From: Phenylobacterium sp.
Lineage (GTDB): Bacteria > Pseudomonadota > Alphaproteobacteria > Caulobacterales > Caulobacteraceae
Direction of reading: 5' to 3'
Assembly: GCA_028291285.1 (NCBI GenBank)
Contig: JAQGIJ010000159.1
Location: forward strand, 1 to 6,390
Length of the DNA stretch: 6,390 nucleotides
The translations under genes and the position numbers were made by a program. How positions within the stretch are numbered: the stretch's first letter is position 1; each line of letters starts with the position of its first letter. Shown here one piece after another: positions 4,456 to 6,390 of this stretch. Below the pieces are notes generated by a model. It saw nothing but the letters and a program-made list of their open reading frames with translations. It was not told where the DNA came from and searched no databases.

Positions 4456-6390
4456 TCCGGGTCGCGCCAGATTTCTTCGTTGGTGGCGCTGGCCACGGTC
4501 GGATCCTCGGTCACGCCGGCGTCCTGGCGGTCGAGGAGCTGCAGCCGGGCGATCCGGTCCGGCCCGATCCCCAGGTCCGGCGTGCCGCCGGAGGCCGTGC
4601 AGGCGCCCTGCTGCAGGATCACGCAGTTGTTCAGCCGGTAGTATTGCCTGGGCGTCACCCCGTCGCTGAGCGAGACAAGGTTGGAGAGCGCGACGTTCTC
4701 GTTCGCCAGCACCGTCGAGCCGTTGTTGATCGCGCCGTTCAGCTCGATGAAGTCCGGCGTCACCACGCCGGCGGCGCCCGGGCTGGTGCGGCCGAGCTGG
4801 AGGGAGTGGGTCAGGTAGATGCCCGTGCGGGTCAGCGAGCCCGTGGTGCTGGTGTCCTGCTGGGCGATCTTGCCCGCCCGCAGGGTGAGCGAGCCGGCGG
4901 TCAGCAGCACGGCCGGCCCATTGGGCCCTTGCGGCGCCACCATGGTCTTGACCAGGGCGGCGACGTCGGCGCCCCGGGCGGTGGCGAGCTTGTCGATGAA
5001 GCTCTGGTAGCCGATCAGGATGGCGTCGGTGGCGTTCAGCTCGACCGAGCCGAACGCCCGCACGCCTGCGAAGGTGCGGCCGCTGGTGGTGGTGGCGACG
5101 CCGATCGAGCCGCCCGTGTCGGCGATGATCCGGATGCTGCGCGGCGTCCAGTCGCCGATCAGGGCGTTCGGCGCGCCGATGCGGAAGAGGGCGGTGTTCG
5201 TCGCCCCGCTGGTGGGCGCCACGGCGCCGCTGATCAGCACGTCGGTCGAGCGGCCGGCGTAGAGCTCGAGCGCGCTGCGGATCCGGCTCACGTCCACGTT
5301 GAGCGTGCCGATGGTCAGGCCCGCGCCGCGGACGGCGGAGGCGCTGTTCCCGGCGAAGATCTGCACCTTGTCGGCGCTGATCCGGTTCAGCTGCGCGCTG
5401 GTCAGCACCATCGCCCCCGCCGGTGCGGTGATCCCGTCCCCGAGCGCCAGGCCGGCCGGGGTGACCGCTTCGATCCTGACGGTCGGCGCCTGCCAGTCGC
5501 CGCCGATCGCCAGCCTGGAGGTGCGGACGAAGATCAGCTTGCCCGTGGTGATCGCGGCCAGGGAGAGGGCGCCGGGAGTTTCGAAGCGGGCGTCGCCGTC
5601 GGCGCTGGTCGCCCCGGCCACCGAGATGTCGCCGCCGGCGCGGATGTCGAGGTTGCGGCCGGTGAGGTCGAAGGCGGTCGCCTGGGCGGAGGTTGCGGGG
5701 TCGCCGACGGCGCTGATCGCGCCGCTGGCCGCCAGCAGCCGGTCGGCCGCTCCGGACGCATCGGAACCGCCGCGGCTGGTGAGGTCGCCGGTCACGGAGA
5801 CCCCCTGCGCCGCGCGGACGGCGACATCGTCGCCGGCGCTGGCGGAGCCAAGCTGGACCGATCCCGTGCGGGCCCGGAGCGCGACGTCGCCCGTGGCGCT
5901 GAGCGCCCCGCCGGTGACCGTCGAGCCGTCCAGCAGGACGTCCCGGCCCGCGTTCACCGAAGCAAGCTGCACCGAGCCGCCGGTCCCATCGGCGGTCTGG
6001 AAGCGCGCGTCGCCGGCCGCGTTGACGGCGCCGCTGACGACGATCGCGCCGGTCGTCGACCTCAGGTCGATGTTGGAGCCGGCGAGGTCGAAATTGCCGG
6101 CCATGCTGGTCGGGTCGAGGGCGAACAGCAGCTCGCCGACGCCGTTGGTCTCGGAGCCGCCGCGGCTGGTCAGGGCGCCGGCCTGGAGGTCGCCCTGGCC
6201 GCGCAGCACCAGGTCGTCGCCGGCCGAGGCGGAGGCGAGGTTCAGCCCCGCCTGGACCGAGCGCACCGCAAGGTCCGCGCCCGCGGAGAGGGCGCCGGTG
6301 GTCACCGCGCCGGCGGAGTCCACCAGCAGGTCGCGCCCGGCCGTGGCGCCGGCCAGGGTCGTCAGGCCGGCCGACTGGATGCGCAGGTCG
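4452..6390 (-). CDS. Filamentous-haemagglutinin-like adhesin, C-terminal 645 residues (N-terminus outside window)
   Basis: The frame is open through the right edge; a GTG at 6321-6323 is internal, because 22 further codons upstream are open and continue the same repeat. Residue numbers here count from the first complete codon (6387-6389). The sequence is rich in Gly, Ala, Ser, Thr and Asp with short alternating hydrophobic strands (DLVLRG, DVALRA, DISVAG), typical of the right-handed beta-helix of TpsA exoproteins. Residues 18-282 are two long repeats. Residues about 283-560 are less regular but keep adhesin motifs such as LTSAQLNRISADKVQIFAGN and two GDW...RI segments (IGGDWQAPTVRI, IGDWTPRSIRI). 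Near the C-terminus a cysteine pair (C589, C597; CVILQQGAC) precedes an acidic Glu/Asp-containing tail ending EEIWRDPE. Known relatives are secreted by two-partner secretion through a TpsB (FhaC/ShlB-type) pore, with the signal and TPS domain at the N-terminus, which is not visible here. No autotransporter beta-barrel is present. Family call good; ligand unknown. Confidence 0.82.
   Translation of the reverse strand, partial: DLRIQSAGLTTLAGATAGRDLLVDSAGAVTTGALSAGADLAVRSVQAGLNLASASAGDDLVLRGQGDLQAGALTSRGGSETNGVGELLFALDPTSMAGNFDLAGSNIDLRSTTGAIVVSGAVNAAGDARFQTADGTGGSVQLASVNAGRDVLLDGSTVTGGALSATGDVALRARTGSVQLGSASAGDDVAVRAAQGVSVTGDLTSRGGSDASGAADRLLAASGAISAVGDPATSAQATAFDLTGRNLDIRAGGDISVAGATSADGDARFETPGALSLAAITTGKLIFVRTSRLAIGGDWQAPTVRIEAVTPAGLALGDGITAPAGAMVLTSAQLNRISADKVQIFAGNSASAVRGAGLTIGTLNVDVSRIRSALELYAGRSTDVLISGAVAPTSGATNTALFRIGAPNALIGDWTPRSIRIIADTGGSIGVATTTSGRTFAGVRAFGSVELNATDAILIGYQSFIDKLATARGADVAALVKTMVAPQGPNGPAVLLTAGSLTLRAGKIAQQDTSTTGSLTRTGIYLTHSLQLGRTSPGAAGVVTPDFIELNGAINNGSTVLANENVALSNLVSLSDGVTPRQYYRLNNCVILQQGACTASGGTPDLGIGPDRIARLQLLDRQDAGVTEDPTVASATNEEIWRDPE
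5544..5948 (-). repeat. Adhesin long repeat, unit B (135 residues)
   Basis: Begins with GRDVLLDGSTVTGGALSATG and continues through GSASAGDDVAVRA, GDLTSRGGSDASG, FDLTGRNLDIRAGGDISVAG and SADGDARFETPGALSLAAITT. It aligns element by element with the preceding unit at 5949-6338 and is about five residues longer, with extra sequence around AASGAISAVGDPATSAQA. The next stretch (GKLIFVRTSRL) looks like a degenerate start of a further unit. Confidence 0.75.
5949..6338 (-). repeat. Adhesin long repeat, unit A (130 residues)
   Basis: Begins GRDLLVDSAGAVTTGALSAG and contains ASASAGDDLVLRG, GALTSRGGSETNG, FDLAGSNIDLRSTTGAIVVSG and NAAGDARFQTADGTGGSVQL. The repetition is also visible in DNA: 6151-6180 and 5761-5790 match at 27 of 30 positions exactly 390 bases apart. 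The open frame from 6339 to 6389 (DLRIQSAGLTTLAGATA) is the end of yet another unit, so the array continues to the right of the window. Confidence 0.75.

Noticed and set aside
1789..4641. A 950-codon open frame on the plus strand opposite the CHAT gene
   Set aside because: It is antisense to a gene with clear domains. Its translation is low-complexity Gly/Arg/Ala/Val with no recognisable motif, as expected when GC-rich codon use removes stop codons from an opposing frame.
6321..6323. GTG as the start of the adhesin gene
   Set aside because: The frame is open for 22 more codons to the edge and those codons continue the repeat pattern, so this GTG is an internal Val codon.

Overview
The window looks like chromosomal DNA from a GC-rich alphaproteobacterium. 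GC content is about 70% judged by eye, codon third positions are G/C-heavy, and the gene styles (short Ala-rich export signals, Caulobacterales-like adhesin and OmpA proteins) suggest Caulobacterales such as Phenylobacterium or Caulobacter. That placement is inference; there is no rRNA or marker gene to fix it. All four recognisable genes encode exported or cell-envelope proteins. No tRNA, rRNA, CRISPR array, transposase or integrase is visible.

Layout, left to right: (1) 1-467, minus strand: the N-terminal 155 residues of an exported OmpA-family (peptidoglycan-binding) protein, cut by the window edge. (2) 468-693: a divergent intergenic region with an AT-rich core, carrying candidate promoters for both flanking genes and a small inverted repeat. 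(3) 694-1344, plus strand: a small exported RlpA-like double-psi beta-barrel protein. It keeps two of the three residues considered important in RlpA, has Ser in place of the conserved His, and lacks a SPOR domain. (4) 1357-4455, minus strand: a 1032-residue exported TPR-CHAT caspase-like protein with an intact His889/Cys936 dyad. (5) 4452-6390, minus strand: the C-terminal 645 residues of a filamentous-haemagglutinin-like (TpsA-type) beta-helical adhesin with long tandem repeats. It is open to the right edge, so its N-terminus and probably its transporter lie outside.

The adhesin and CHAT genes overlap by four bases (ATGA), so they are co-transcribed and probably translationally coupled. The simplest model is a surface adhesin made together with a secreted caspase-like peptidase or scaffold that acts on it or on its export, with envelope proteins (OmpA-like, RlpA-like) beside it. 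This adhesin-CHAT pair is the most interesting part of the window. The peptidase-substrate relationship is a hypothesis, not something the sequence proves.
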